A DNA stretch of 21,874 nucleotides from positions 1-21,874 of the forward strand of contig CANDSI010000001.1 in assembly GCA_947388575.1 (NCBI GenBank), written 5' to 3'. Below are positions 10,623 to 18,593 of this stretch, piece after piece. Source of the DNA: an uncultured Mycoplasma sp. (lineage in GTDB: Bacteria > Bacillota_I > Bacilli_A > RF39 > UBA660). The notes under the pieces are model-generated. The model had not been told where the DNA came from and did not search any database. It saw only the letters and a program-made list of their open reading frames with translations. A program made the position numbers and the translations under genes. Positions within the stretch are counted from its first letter, which is position 1; each line of letters opens with the position of its first letter.

Positions 10623-11981
10623 ATGTTAACAAAAGCATTAGATTTTATAAGAGTATTAGGTTGGGGAATTATAAGTTTTATTTATAATCTTATAGATACT
10701 TTATTTGACATACTTAAAGAATTAAATGCTTATAACATTATTGATAGTGTAGCAGATAACTCAATGTTTTCTAATTTTCATAAGGGAATAATTGCAATAG
10801 CTCTAACACTCTTAGGGCTTTTTGCATTATTCAAGTTTATAATGAAGATTATTGAACCAGATGAGGGGTTATCAGTTCAACAGATAGTTACTGAAATAGT
10901 TAAATCTACTTTACTTGTATTATTATCAGTATTTTTATTTGCTGAAGTATCAACTTTTTCAATTAAAATGAGTAGTTTTACAGCAAATATATTTTCAAGC
11001 AATAATATGACTATTTCAAACAGTATGTTAACTATGTATGTTGACTATACAGATCAGTACAAAGTAAGTGATGAATTCAAAGCTGAAGATTATGCATCGG
11101 CAATTAAAAACGATTCGTTTACAAATGCAGAAAAGTATAATGATAAGTTTGTCACGAATGCAAGGTGGATTTTACCAGATAAAAAAGATTATAAATATAA
11201 GATTAATTGGATTATGGCAATATTAGTTGGAGGTTTTTTCTTATATGCACTTTTCTTTAGTGGAATGATGTTAGCCCGTAGGCAAATAGAATTCTTATTC
11301 TTGTTTTCTATTAGTCCAGTAGTCTTTGCTACTTCAATAGGAAATAAACAAAGAAGAAGTGCAGTAGTAGAACAGTTGGTATCTTTGATGCTTCAGGGAG
11401 CAGTAGTTATGCTGATTATAAATTTAACAGCAATTGTTGCTAATGCAGTTAATTCAACTACATTCTTCACTAATGGATTTCAAGATATAGTTATTAAATC
11501 TCTTATGTATATAGGTTGTGGAACATTCTTGTTAACAGGCTCTCAAGTTGTTAATAGATTTATAGGCGGTAATGTTTCAGCAAACTCAGGAAGAGAACAA
11601 TTAATGAGTTTAATGGGATTTGGTCAAACAATGAATACAGCAGCGAGTGTGACCGGTGGAGCTGGATTAGGAGCAGGAATGATTGGATTAGGAGTAGCTT
11701 CAGGTGTTGTTGGAAGAGCAGGAGGAAATAAAGCTGTTAATAAAGTAGGTAATGCAGTTTCCAACTTTGGATCTAAAATATCTAGTAAAGCACAAAATCC
11801 AAATAGTGCTTTGGGTAAAATTGGTAATTTTATTACCAAGACAGGAAGCAAGATAGGACAAGCTACACCATCGACGGTTGGTAAGAATTTAAGAAAAGGT
11901 GGAATGAGTAATATTAAAGGTTCTGTTAATAGTTTAATGCCTCAGCGAGCCATGTATAGAAATAGGTATAGGGGAAGGTGA
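10623..11981 (+). CDS. VirB6/TrbL-like polytopic T4SS channel protein
   Basis: 452 residues. Hydrophobic segments lie at roughly 10-30, 55-75, 92-112, 192-216, 225-243, 255-280 and 290-310. They are interrupted by a polar, probably external loop at 115-190 ('FSIKMSSFTANIFSSNN...YTDQYKVSDEF...RWILPDKKD'). After residue ~330 comes a Gly/Ala/Ser-rich basic tail (ASVTGGAGLGAGMIGLGVAS then GNKAVNKVGNAVSNFGSKI) ending YRNRYRGR. This is typical for VirB6/TrbL-type inner channel proteins and resembles the polytopic proteins found beside VirB4 in mycoplasma and Firmicutes ICEs. The motif 'ARRQIEFLFLFSISPVVFAT' in the middle is the sort of segment conserved in that group. It ends five bases before the next gene. 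Confidence 0.78.
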   Translation: MLTKALDFIRVLGWGIISFIYNLIDTLFDILKELNAYNIIDSVADNSMFSNFHKGIIAIALTLLGLFALFKFIMKIIEPDEGLSVQQIVTEIVKSTLLVLLSVFLFAEVSTFSIKMSSFTANIFSSNNMTISNSMLTMYVDYTDQYKVSDEFKAEDYASAIKNDSFTNAEKYNDKFVTNARWILPDKKDYKYKINWIMAILVGGFFLYALFFSGMMLARRQIEFLFLFSISPVVFATSIGNKQRRSAVVEQLVSLMLQGAVVMLIINLTAIVANAVNSTTFFTNGFQDIVIKSLMYIGCGTFLLTGSQVVNRFIGGNVSANSGREQLMSLMGFGQTMNTAASVTGGAGLGAGMIGLGVASGVVGRAGGNKAVNKVGNAVSNFGSKISSKAQNPNSALGKIGNFITKTGSKIGQATPSTVGKNLRKGGMSNIKGSVNSLMPQRAMYRNRYRGR

Positions 11982-11985
11982 TTAA

Positions 11986-12249
11986 ATGTATATTACAATA
12001 AATAGTATTAAAAAAACATTAGGCAAATATGTAGAAATGACAGATTTATATATAGGTATTCCTATGGCTATGGCTTTTCTAATGTTATTTGCATTTTCCA
12101 CACATAAATTGTTTTCTATAATTTTTTTAACAGTTTGTGTTTTTTTAATGATTCCAATAAATTTATCAAAGAAAAATAGAATGTATAAAGTTATGGGATT
12201 ATTCTTTAAGTTTATATTTAAAAATAAACAATATTTATATTTTAGATAA
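11986..12249 (+). CDS. VirB3/PrgI-like small membrane protein of the T4SS
   Basis: 87 residues. Two adjacent transmembrane helices at about 22-38 and 42-60 form a hairpin, flanked by basic ends (…SIKKTLGKYVE and NLSKKNRMYKVMGLFFKFIFKNKQYLYFR). This length and topology, just before the VirB4 ATPase, are typical of VirB3/PrgI-like proteins that dock VirB4 to the membrane. The ATG has GGGAAGGTGAT upstream. The call is from topology and gene order only. Confidence 0.65.
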   Translation: MYITINSIKKTLGKYVEMTDLYIGIPMAMAFLMLFAFSTHKLFSIIFLTVCVFLMIPINLSKKNRMYKVMGLFFKFIFKNKQYLYFR

Positions 12250-12263
12250 TGGAGGTGTAATTT

Positions 12264-12638
12264 ATGGGATATAGTTTAGGTGATGATAGAGAAAGCTTTG
12301 ATGTATTTGAACAAACAAATTTGATTGTAGAAAAAATAGGTAAAGAACTACAAAAAAATGGGTGGAAATATAACAAAGAAGATTATTGCTTTGAAAAGGA
12401 TGACAGAGTGTTAACTTTGGATATTTCACAAGATCATGTTAATTCAATATATATCAGTGATTCTAAAATTGATTATTTAAAATTTTGTAACAAACATTCC
12501 TATTTTGAACCAATCTATGATGGAGATGAAGTTTGTGAGATATCAACTTATGTATCTAATAAAACAGACATTAAAGATATAGTTTCAAAAATTCAAAATG
12601 CTCCATTAATTGAAAAAAATAAAGATTTAGAACTATAA
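12264..12638 (+). CDS. Hypothetical soluble protein inserted in the T4SS operon
   Basis: 124 residues, acidic, with no membrane segment. The start has a good GGAGGTG. It opens 'MGYSLGDDRESFDVFEQTNLIVEKIGKELQKNGWKYNKEDYCFEKDDRVLTLDIS', a mixed helix-strand pattern with conserved-looking aromatic residues, and ends 'PLIEKNKDLEL'. I do not recognise a family. It sits between the VirB3-like and VirB4 genes, where a secretion partner is expected, but similar small proteins (8573, 15131) are also mixed into this element and may be accessory factors. Confidence 0.65.
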   Translation: MGYSLGDDRESFDVFEQTNLIVEKIGKELQKNGWKYNKEDYCFEKDDRVLTLDISQDHVNSIYISDSKIDYLKFCNKHSYFEPIYDGDEVCEISTYVSNKTDIKDIVSKIQNAPLIEKNKDLEL

Positions 12639-12659
12639 AAATGAAAGGAAAGTGATAGT

Positions 12660-15131
12660 ATCGGGTTATTCCCTAAAAGAGATCAAAATAAAATAGATGA
12701 AAAAGCATTATTAAAATCAAAGAAAAAAGTTAATAAAACAAAGGCTAATTATTTAACTTCTCATCAAATGAATCGAAGAATTAAAAATGCCAAAACATTT
12801 ACTAATATTAAATGTATTGGTGAAGATGGGTTATTAGAGTTAAAGAATGGAGGATATGCTTCTTTAATCGAAATAAAAGCAGTAGACTTATCCTTATCTA
12901 GTAATCAAGAAAAAACAAATTTTTTCAGTTTATTAAAAAGTTTATATCAAATTAAAGATTTAAATCTTAAATGCTATAAACTTGATGAACCAATAAATTT
13001 GAATAATAATAAATTAAATTTAACAAATCTTATAGAAAAACTGAAAGATAATACTAAGAAAGTATTTCTATTAAATGAAAGAAAAAATTTGATAGAAGAA
13101 TTAGAAGAGAATCATTTTACAGTGTCCAGTATTTATTATTTAGTTGTTATAGCAAAAGATTTAAACATATTAGAAAGACAATTAGATGAAATAGAAGATA
13201 CTCTCGCTAATCTGCAACCAAAAATTAATGCAGAAGTAATTAATAATCGTTTGGAAATATATAAATTTTTATCTAATTTATATATGTCAAGAAATCCGTT
13301 AGATTTATTAATGTGGGCGGACTTAATGGAACTAATAGTTCCTCTAAATATTTCAGAAAAAACCAATATGTTAAAAATCGATGACAATGAAGTTCAAATG
13401 GTAACAATTAAGAATATCCCACCATTTGTAGATGAGTTGTTTTTTGAAGAAGTATTTAATTATCCAAATGTTAGGAGTTGTATTAATATTAAAGATGCAA
13501 TAGATCAAGATGAGTTAATAAGATGGGTAAACTCACAATATCAATTCCTGTTATCTGATAGAAATACTACTAAGAAATTAAGTGATGCCACTGAATTGGA
13601 TACACAAAAAGAAAATTTCCAAATCCTTATGAATGATATTAAAAATGGTGATGAAAAGATAAAAGAGGTATCACTTATTTTAATGGTTACAGGTAATAAA
13701 AAAGAGCGAGATGAAATAATCAGAGATTTAAAAAGAACGGTTGAGAGGTATCAAATTAAACTAGATATTCCTAGATTAAGACAAATGGAAACTTTTCAAT
13801 GTTTTGATATAACTAACTTATCTTTAAAGGATTATTCTGTGTATTTACCAACACTTACTTTAAGTGCTGGTTTCCCATTTACTAAAACATATTTTAACGA
13901 TTCTACAGGATATATGCTAGGAGTAGATATTCATACAAGTTTACCAATTTTCTTTGATCCATTTGTATTAAATAATAAAAGAACTTCCCATAATATAGCC
14001 ATTATATCTTCAACCGGTGGTGGAAAGAGTTTTACTATGAAGAAAATGATTGCTAATGAATATGCAAGAGGAACAAAAGTATTTATATTTGATGCAGAAA
14101 ATGAATACGAAAAATTAGTTAAGGCTAATAATGGTGAATACATTGATTTATATTCTAAAAAAGGCGGAATGATAAATCCACTTCAAATAAGATATATTCC
14201 TAGTGATGAAGAACAGGAAACTAAGGAAACTGATTGTCCACTTGCAAAGCACTTAGGATTTTTGGAAGCATTTTTTAAAAGTGCTTTTGATAATATTCAA
14301 GAAAAAGAACTTGTAATGCTTCTTGCAATATTGGAAGATTTATATAATAAAAAAGGTATATATAAAAATACTTCAATAAATACTTTACAACAATTAAAAC
14401 CGGAAGATTATCCAATATTTTCTGATTTATATAATTTTCTTCCAGAATATAAGAAAAAATTAGATAGTATAGAAAAAGAAAAGTTAATAGATCAATTAGA
14501 TGTTCTATTATCAAGATTTTTAACCGGTACAGATTCATTTTTATTTAATGGTCATACCAATATTGACTTAAATAATGATTTAATTGCATTTAATCTTCAA
14601 GAGTTATTATATAGTGGCAATCAAAGATTAATCAATACACAAACATTGAATCTTCTTACTTATTTAAATAATAGTATTGTTGCAAATAAAATTATAAATG
14701 AAAAAAGAAGTTCTAATGATAAGCAGCATATTAGTATTGTAGTTGATGAATTCCATTTATATATAGATGAAAATAATAATGAAGTTATTAAGAATTTCGG
14801 TCAATTAGCTAGAAGATGTAGGAAGTATAATACTAATCTAATTCTTTCTAGCCAATGTATATCTGATTTTTTAGGTAATGCTACCGTTCTTCGCCATGCT
14901 TCTGCAATCTTTAATAATTGTCAATATACTATGATAGGTATGTTAAAAGAAGATGATTTAAAAGCATATTTGGAGTTATTTAAAAACAATCCGTTAACAG
15001 ATACTCAAAAAGCATTCTTGTTAGGGGCTAGAAGAGGAGAGTTTTTACTTAATGTAGATAATAAAACTAGATTAAGAATTTGGATAAGGGCTACAGAAAC
15101 AGAACGGGAAATGATGGGAGAAACTGAATAA
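12660..15131 (+). CDS. virB4: VirB4-type conjugation ATPase
   Basis: The energising ATPase of the type IV secretion channel. From the first ATG (12768) it has 787 residues; in that numbering Walker A is 'ISSTGGGKSFT' near 412-421 and Walker B is 'ISIVVDEFHLYID' near 654-666. The VirB4-type region 'FDAENEYEKLVKANNGEYIDLYS' follows Walker A and 'LARRCRKYNTNLILSSQCISDFL' follows Walker B. The frame is open upstream to 12645 and codes for a natural-looking basic start, GLFPKRDQNKIDEKALLKSK. No ATG, GTG or TTG is available there, but an ATC at 12660 has AAAGGAAAGTGA at the right distance, while ATG 12768 has no ribosome binding site. I therefore place the start at 12660 (about 823 residues); the ATC use is inferred. 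The next gene overlaps by one base. Confidence 0.92.
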   Translation: MGLFPKRDQNKIDEKALLKSKKKVNKTKANYLTSHQMNRRIKNAKTFTNIKCIGEDGLLELKNGGYASLIEIKAVDLSLSSNQEKTNFFSLLKSLYQIKDLNLKCYKLDEPINLNNNKLNLTNLIEKLKDNTKKVFLLNERKNLIEELEENHFTVSSIYYLVVIAKDLNILERQLDEIEDTLANLQPKINAEVINNRLEIYKFLSNLYMSRNPLDLLMWADLMELIVPLNISEKTNMLKIDDNEVQMVTIKNIPPFVDELFFEEVFNYPNVRSCINIKDAIDQDELIRWVNSQYQFLLSDRNTTKKLSDATELDTQKENFQILMNDIKNGDEKIKEVSLILMVTGNKKERDEIIRDLKRTVERYQIKLDIPRLRQMETFQCFDITNLSLKDYSVYLPTLTLSAGFPFTKTYFNDSTGYMLGVDIHTSLPIFFDPFVLNNKRTSHNIAIISSTGGGKSFTMKKMIANEYARGTKVFIFDAENEYEKLVKANNGEYIDLYSKKGGMINPLQIRYIPSDEEQETKETDCPLAKHLGFLEAFFKSAFDNIQEKELVMLLAILEDLYNKKGIYKNTSINTLQQLKPEDYPIFSDLYNFLPEYKKKLDSIEKEKLIDQLDVLLSRFLTGTDSFLFNGHTNIDLNNDLIAFNLQELLYSGNQRLINTQTLNLLTYLNNSIVANKIINEKRSSNDKQHISIVVDEFHLYIDENNNEVIKNFGQLARRCRKYNTNLILSSQCISDFLGNATVLRHASAIFNNCQYTMIGMLKEDDLKAYLELFKNNPLTDTQKAFLLGARRGEFLLNVDNKTRLRIWIRATETEREMMGETE

Positions 15132-15925
15132 TGAGTACCAGAAGTAGTATTGCTATTAAAAGGAAAGATGGCACTATTGAAAGTGTATATTGCCATAGTG
15201 ATGGATATCTGGAATATAATGGAGTAATGTTAAACAAGTTTTATAGAAATCCTAAAAAGATAAATTCCCTTATTAATTTAGGTGATTTATCTTTTTTAGA
15301 TAGGAGAGTTAATCCTGATCCAGATATTCCACACAGCTTTGATTATGATAAAAGGCAAGAAGGAGTAACAGTCGCTTATGGCAGGGATAGAAATGAAAAA
15401 AGGACTAATAAAAAGTTTCATAATTCATTGAAAGATTATATTAAATCTTTTAGTAATTCTTGGCAAGAATATGCTTATTTATATGATGAAGAGAATAGTA
15501 AATGGTTATGGTCTGAAATACCTTTTGACAATGCTGAAAATATGAACTTTACTTCATTAGAAGATAAATTAAATGATATGGGATTGATTGAGTCCGTAGA
15601 ACCTAAATTAGACAATTTAATTCGCCAGCAAATGGAATTTGAAAAAGTTTTTGATTTAGAAACATATAATGATTGTTATGAATCTGAAGATGATGCCTAT
15701 CATGATTTTCAAGGAATATTAGAAACCCCACAAGGTATAAAAAAACAAATAGATGCTTTAAAAGGAATTATATATGACATAGATGGTGATATTTGTCTTA
15801 ATGATCTTTCTGAAGATTTAGCATTAAAATTTAAGAATATGGCTAATAAAAATATAGAAATGTTAGAAGAGTACGGAAGGGAACAATATCCTAACTTTGA
15901 TTCTATTCCAATAATAGAATTTTAG
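15131..15925 (+). CDS. Conserved phage/plasmid-type protein (MSTRS family) of unknown function
   Basis: 264 residues. The N-terminal ~120 follow a pattern seen in many phage and plasmid hypotheticals: 'MSTRSSIAIKRKDGTIESVYCHSDGYLEYNGVMLNKFYRNPKKINSLINLGDLSFL', then 'HSFD', 'GVTVAYGRDRNE', 'YAYLYDEENSKWLWSE'. The rest is acidic and helical ('DKLNDMGLIESVEPKLDNLIRQQMEFEKVFDLETYNDCYESEDDAYHDF'). No enzyme motif or membrane helix is visible. Its ATG overlaps the VirB4 stop (TAATG), so it is translated with the transfer genes. Role unknown. Confidence 0.7.
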   Translation: MSTRSSIAIKRKDGTIESVYCHSDGYLEYNGVMLNKFYRNPKKINSLINLGDLSFLDRRVNPDPDIPHSFDYDKRQEGVTVAYGRDRNEKRTNKKFHNSLKDYIKSFSNSWQEYAYLYDEENSKWLWSEIPFDNAENMNFTSLEDKLNDMGLIESVEPKLDNLIRQQMEFEKVFDLETYNDCYESEDDAYHDFQGILETPQGIKKQIDALKGIIYDIDGDICLNDLSEDLALKFKNMANKNIEMLEEYGREQYPNFDSIPIIEF

Positions 15926-15934
15926 GAGTTTTTA

Positions 15935-16864
15935 TTGAGCAACAAAAAGAAAAATAAAATTCTTAAAATTATTCTTTCTTCTTCTACAGGACTAATTATA
16001 ATGGCTATGATAGTCATTATTCCAGTTTTAATGATTCTAGATTTTTTCGGAGCTAATATAACAAATGGATATGTAGAGAACAATAGTGATTATGCAGATA
16101 TGTATAAAGAAGTAGTAAGAAAAAATATTAAAGCAGGAAATGGATATGTATCGTTAAGTAGAATATTGTATTTTTATTTAGAAAATGATCAGTTAACCTT
16201 TGATCAAATATATGCCGATAATTTGGATTCAGAGTTGAAACAAGAAAAACCTATTTCAGAAGTATGTGAATTGAATAGATATAAGATTTATTCAGTTTGT
16301 AGTAGTGATATGCTAAATTCTGGGCAAATTAATGAAATTCAAAATAAACCATTTTCTCCACCGTTAGATTTTAATAATATGTCTGTTACAAGTTTCTTTA
16401 TGGAAGAAAGAATTGTATATGGTAATGCAGATGTTCATGCAGCATGGGATTTTGCTTCTAATGAGCAGACTCCAGTATATTCAGTATGTGATGGTACAGT
16501 AGAGAGTGTATCATTTAGATACTCTGAAAATATTATTGATAAAAATGGTGGAGGAGGAAACCAAATAACAATTTCTTGTGATATAGATGATATCAATTAT
16601 AAGGTTGTATATGCTCATTTATATCCCAATTCAGCTACTGTTAAAGAGGGAGATACGGTAACTCAAAAGCAACAAATAGCTGGTGTTGGAACTACTGGAT
16701 ATTCTACTGGTAATCATCTACATTTTCAAGTAACCAAAGATGGTTCTACAGTAGATGGATTAAGTTTAATAGACTTTACCAATGAAGAATCTAATAATCC
16801 ATATATTATTCCAACAAATCCAAATTATGGATTAGATAATGGATTAATAACACCTTATAGATAA
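15935..16864 (+). CDS. Membrane-anchored M23 peptidase (cell-wall hydrolase of the conjugation machine)
   Basis: 309 residues from TTG 15935, with AGGAG six bases upstream. A basic N-terminus and one transmembrane helix (~12-38) anchor it, with the rest outside. A polar spacer is followed by an M23/LytM zinc peptidase domain at about 155-275: His168 and Asp172 in 'DVHAAWDFAS', His228 in 'VVYAHLYP', and His261-Leu-His263 in 'TGNHLHFQV', which fits the H-x(n)-D and HxH zinc ligands. It would cut peptidoglycan cross-links to let the channel pass through the wall, the job VirB1 does in Gram-negative systems. Unlike many Gram-positive elements, no lysozyme or NlpC/P60 domain is present; the N-terminal ~45-150 residues are not recognised. 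It is the last gene before the repeat-rich region. Confidence 0.87.
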   Translation: MSNKKKNKILKIILSSSTGLIIMAMIVIIPVLMILDFFGANITNGYVENNSDYADMYKEVVRKNIKAGNGYVSLSRILYFYLENDQLTFDQIYADNLDSELKQEKPISEVCELNRYKIYSVCSSDMLNSGQINEIQNKPFSPPLDFNNMSVTSFFMEERIVYGNADVHAAWDFASNEQTPVYSVCDGTVESVSFRYSENIIDKNGGGGNQITISCDIDDINYKVVYAHLYPNSATVKEGDTVTQKQQIAGVGTTGYSTGNHLHFQVTKDGSTVDGLSLIDFTNEESNNPYIIPTNPNYGLDNGLITPYR

Positions 16865-16871
16865 AGGTAAT

Positions 16872-17042
16872 AATAAGCACTAATGGATTGAAACAAATAC
16901 CATAATGGATTATTTTGCAAGTGCAAAATGTGAAATGATATCACTAAGTTTGCTGTTTTTATTTAGAAAAATGCCAAGTGTGATATCGTTTCCTTTATCC
17001 TGCTTAGAAACAGTGCTTATTTTTTATATAGTTTCAATCCAT
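16872..17042. repeat. Interleaved inverted repeats; candidate oriT or pseudoknotted leader
   Basis: Four dyads lie in 171 bp. A: AATAAGCACT (16872-16881) with AGTGCTTATT (17012-17021), perfect. B: ATGGATTGAAAC (16883-16894) with GTTTCAATCCAT (17031-17042), perfect. D: ATTTTGCA-AG-TGCAAAAT (16912-16929), perfect. C: GAAATGATATCAC (16932-16944) with GTGATATCGTTTC (16980-16992), one G-T. A and B cross each other (order A, B, A', B'). TAATGGATT is also directly repeated (16881-16889, 16903-16911). No gene fits here. The position, between the T4SS genes and a relaxase operon headed by a ribbon-helix-helix gene, suits an origin of transfer. As RNA, it would fold around the next gene's ribosome binding site. 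Confidence 0.6.
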
Positions 17043-17054
17043 AGAAGGAGGATT

Positions 17055-17219
17055 ATGTCACATTATTTATTAAGAATAAGAAATGAAATTTATGAAAGAA
17101 TTAAATTGTTTGCTAAACAAGAAAATATAAGTATAAATAAAATGATAATCAAACTTATTTCAATAGGTATGATTACATATTTAAAAGGAGGAATGAATAG
17201 TGAAAATGTCAATAAATAA
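17055..17219 (+). CDS. Small ribbon-helix-helix (Arc-like) DNA-binding protein
   Basis: 54 residues from ATG 17055, chosen because AGGAGG lies just before it. An open frame extends upstream to 16905 but only through the inverted-repeat region and with no ribosome site. 'HYLLRIRNEIYERIKLFAKQENISINKMIIKLISIGM' is a strand followed by two helices, the Arc/CopG ribbon-helix-helix plan, which acts as a dimer on DNA. Being first after the repeat cluster, it may bind those dyads, either to repress the operon or to help the relaxase at oriT. That is inferred from position. Its end overlaps the next gene. Confidence 0.65.
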   Translation: MSHYLLRIRNEIYERIKLFAKQENISINKMIIKLISIGMITYLKGGMNSENVNK

Positions 17220-17619
17220 GTTGATTGCAAATGATATCATTAACTACGGAATGAATAATACATTATCAGATAATTATATTGTATCATTAGATAGTTACTT
17301 AGATGATTTTGATGAAGAATCTCAAGAATATATTCAAAATAATTTAGAAGATATAATTTCTGATATCCATGCAAATGAGAATGTTTGTGATTTAATATAT
17401 GATAAAAAAGAAAAAGAATTCAATATGATTTTTTATTGGGATAATTTATTAGATGTAGTTGATCATTTTGTAATGAAGCTTTTAAAAGAAAAAAATATGG
17501 AAGAAAAAGTTCAGATTCATGAGGTTAAAGAAATAGCACAAGAAGTTATGAATGATGATGGTACAAGAAATTTAGCTCTTGAAAAAATAAAAAATTATAA
17601 TATGGAGTATGAATTATGA
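17200..17619 (+). CDS. Hypothetical protein in the relaxase operon
   Basis: 139 residues, acidic and mostly helical ('LDDFDEESQEYIQNNLEDIISDIHANENV', 'WDNLLDVVDHFVMKLLKEKNMEEKVQIHEVKEIAQEVMND'). The GTG at 17200 has AGGAGG eight bases upstream; ATG 17206 is an alternative. It starts inside the previous gene and overlaps the next by four bases (ATGA), so it is part of a tightly coupled operon. No recognised family, active site or membrane segment. It could be a processing accessory protein, but nothing in the sequence shows this. Confidence 0.65.
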   Translation: MKMSINKLIANDIINYGMNNTLSDNYIVSLDSYLDDFDEESQEYIQNNLEDIISDIHANENVCDLIYDKKEKEFNMIFYWDNLLDVVDHFVMKLLKEKNMEEKVQIHEVKEIAQEVMNDDGTRNLALEKIKNYNMEYEL

Positions 17620-18008
17620 AATTAAGATATTATACTGATGCTGAAATAGAAAAATTAAAATGTAATATGTTTGTAGTAGATGTATTATATAAAAGAAGAA
17701 TAGAATATGATACGGTATTTAAACTATGGTGTGTTATGATGAGATTAAAATTTCCAGAACTAACTGGTAAACAAATTTTTGAAAGAGCTGGATTTGATAC
17801 AAAAATATTGCATGATTATTTACCATATAGAAGAATAGGAGAATGGGTAAATAATTATAATAAGTTTGGATTAAATTATTTTTTACCAGAATATGAGCCT
17901 TATCATTCTTTAGAAAAACAAATAGCAGAAGTTAAAACTGATACATTTAAACTTAAACTTTTAAAAGTTGTGTTAGAAGATCTTAAAGAATTAAGTAAGG
18001 AGAATTAA
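17616..18008 (+). CDS. Helix-turn-helix-like hypothetical protein
   Basis: 130 residues, basic. 'YYTDAEIEKLKCNMFVVDVLYKRRIEYDTVFKLWCVMMRLKFPELTGKQIFERAGFDTKILHDYLPYRRIGEWVNNYNKFG' looks like the HTH pattern 'yt.eEi..L..Np.V..v....I.Y...FK..f......G....iFe.aGfd...lG..R......W...y..G' seen in small transposase-type DNA-binding proteins of Firmicutes. The 'IFERAGFDTKIL' segment is the likely helix-turn-helix. No catalytic domain follows. It is translationally coupled at both ends (ATGA before, TAATG after). A DNA-binding helper of the relaxase or a regulator is possible. Confidence 0.6.
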   Translation: MKLRYYTDAEIEKLKCNMFVVDVLYKRRIEYDTVFKLWCVMMRLKFPELTGKQIFERAGFDTKILHDYLPYRRIGEWVNNYNKFGLNYFLPEYEPYHSLEKQIAEVKTDTFKLKLLKVVLEDLKELSKEN

Positions 18009-18280
18009 TGTTTAAGGAAGAATATAATTATCAGTATGATATAGATGTAAAAGTAGAATGTGAACATTGCGATAATAATTATATTAGACATGACATATTA
18101 AAAACCACTTATCCTGAAACAAAAGAAAGTTTAGAAGAAATGTATGAAAATAATTATGAGGGAGAGCCTGAAGAAGAAATGCTTCATTGTGATAAATGTG
18201 ATGGATATATGTTTGAAACAGAAATTATTAATTTTGAAGAAACTAAAATAGAAGGGGAATATGGGAACATTGAAATTTGA
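18008..18280 (+). CDS. Small protein with paired CxxC motifs
   Basis: 90 residues, very acidic. Two Cys pairs, C18-x-x-C21 ('VECEHCDNN') and C61-x-x-C64 ('LHCDKCDGY'), could bind one zinc ion in a zinc-ribbon manner, stabilising a small DNA- or protein-binding fold. The intervening 40 residues are Glu-rich. The start overlaps the preceding stop by one base and the end overlaps the next gene by 20. No family named; a role in the relaxase operon is inferred from context only. Confidence 0.6.
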   Translation: MFKEEYNYQYDIDVKVECEHCDNNYIRHDILKTTYPETKESLEEMYENNYEGEPEEEMLHCDKCDGYMFETEIINFEETKIEGEYGNIEI

Positions 18281-18593
18281 TAGACATATTACTATAGATG
18301 AAGAACTTCATAATAAAATTTTATTACTATCAAAAGAATCTAAATTTTCTTATTCTGAAGAAATTAGTATTTTAGTGGAGGAAGCATTATCTAATAGAGT
18401 CAAACAAGATCAACTTGATAAAATGCAAAATGATATTCTATATGCTATTAAGAAAATAAATCTATTGTATTCATTGGTTAAACAAATGTATTCGGATTTT
18501 AATATTAATCCTAATAATATAACGGATCCTAAAAAGAGTCCTGCTTTAAGTGAGTTTTTAAGAAAGGTTAAAATAAATAGGCTAGATGAGTAG
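18261..18593 (+). CDS. Ribbon-helix-helix mobilisation accessory protein (MobC-like role)
   Basis: 110 residues. 'LKFDRHITIDEELHNKILLLSKESKFSYSEEISILVEEALSNRV' is a strand plus two helices in CopG/ribbon-helix-helix style. A coiled helical part ('LDKMQNDILYAIKKINLLYSLVKQMYSDF') then suggests oligomer formation. Small proteins of this type next to relaxase genes usually bind oriT and recruit the relaxase. The ATG follows AAGGGGA. Its stop overlaps the relaxase start by eight bases, so the two are made together. The call is by pattern and position. Confidence 0.65.
   Translation: MGTLKFDRHITIDEELHNKILLLSKESKFSYSEEISILVEEALSNRVKQDQLDKMQNDILYAIKKINLLYSLVKQMYSDFNINPNNITDPKKSPALSEFLRKVKINRLDE

Noticed and set aside
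11624..11851. Minus-strand Pro/Leu-rich frame within the VirB6-like gene
   Set aside because: It is the complement of the Gly/Ala-rich tail and has no start signals.
16905..17054. Upstream in-frame extension of the ribbon-helix-helix gene (start at 16905)
   Set aside because: It runs through the inverted repeats, has no ribosome binding site and reads as improbable protein; AGGAGG at 17046-17051 supports ATG 17055.
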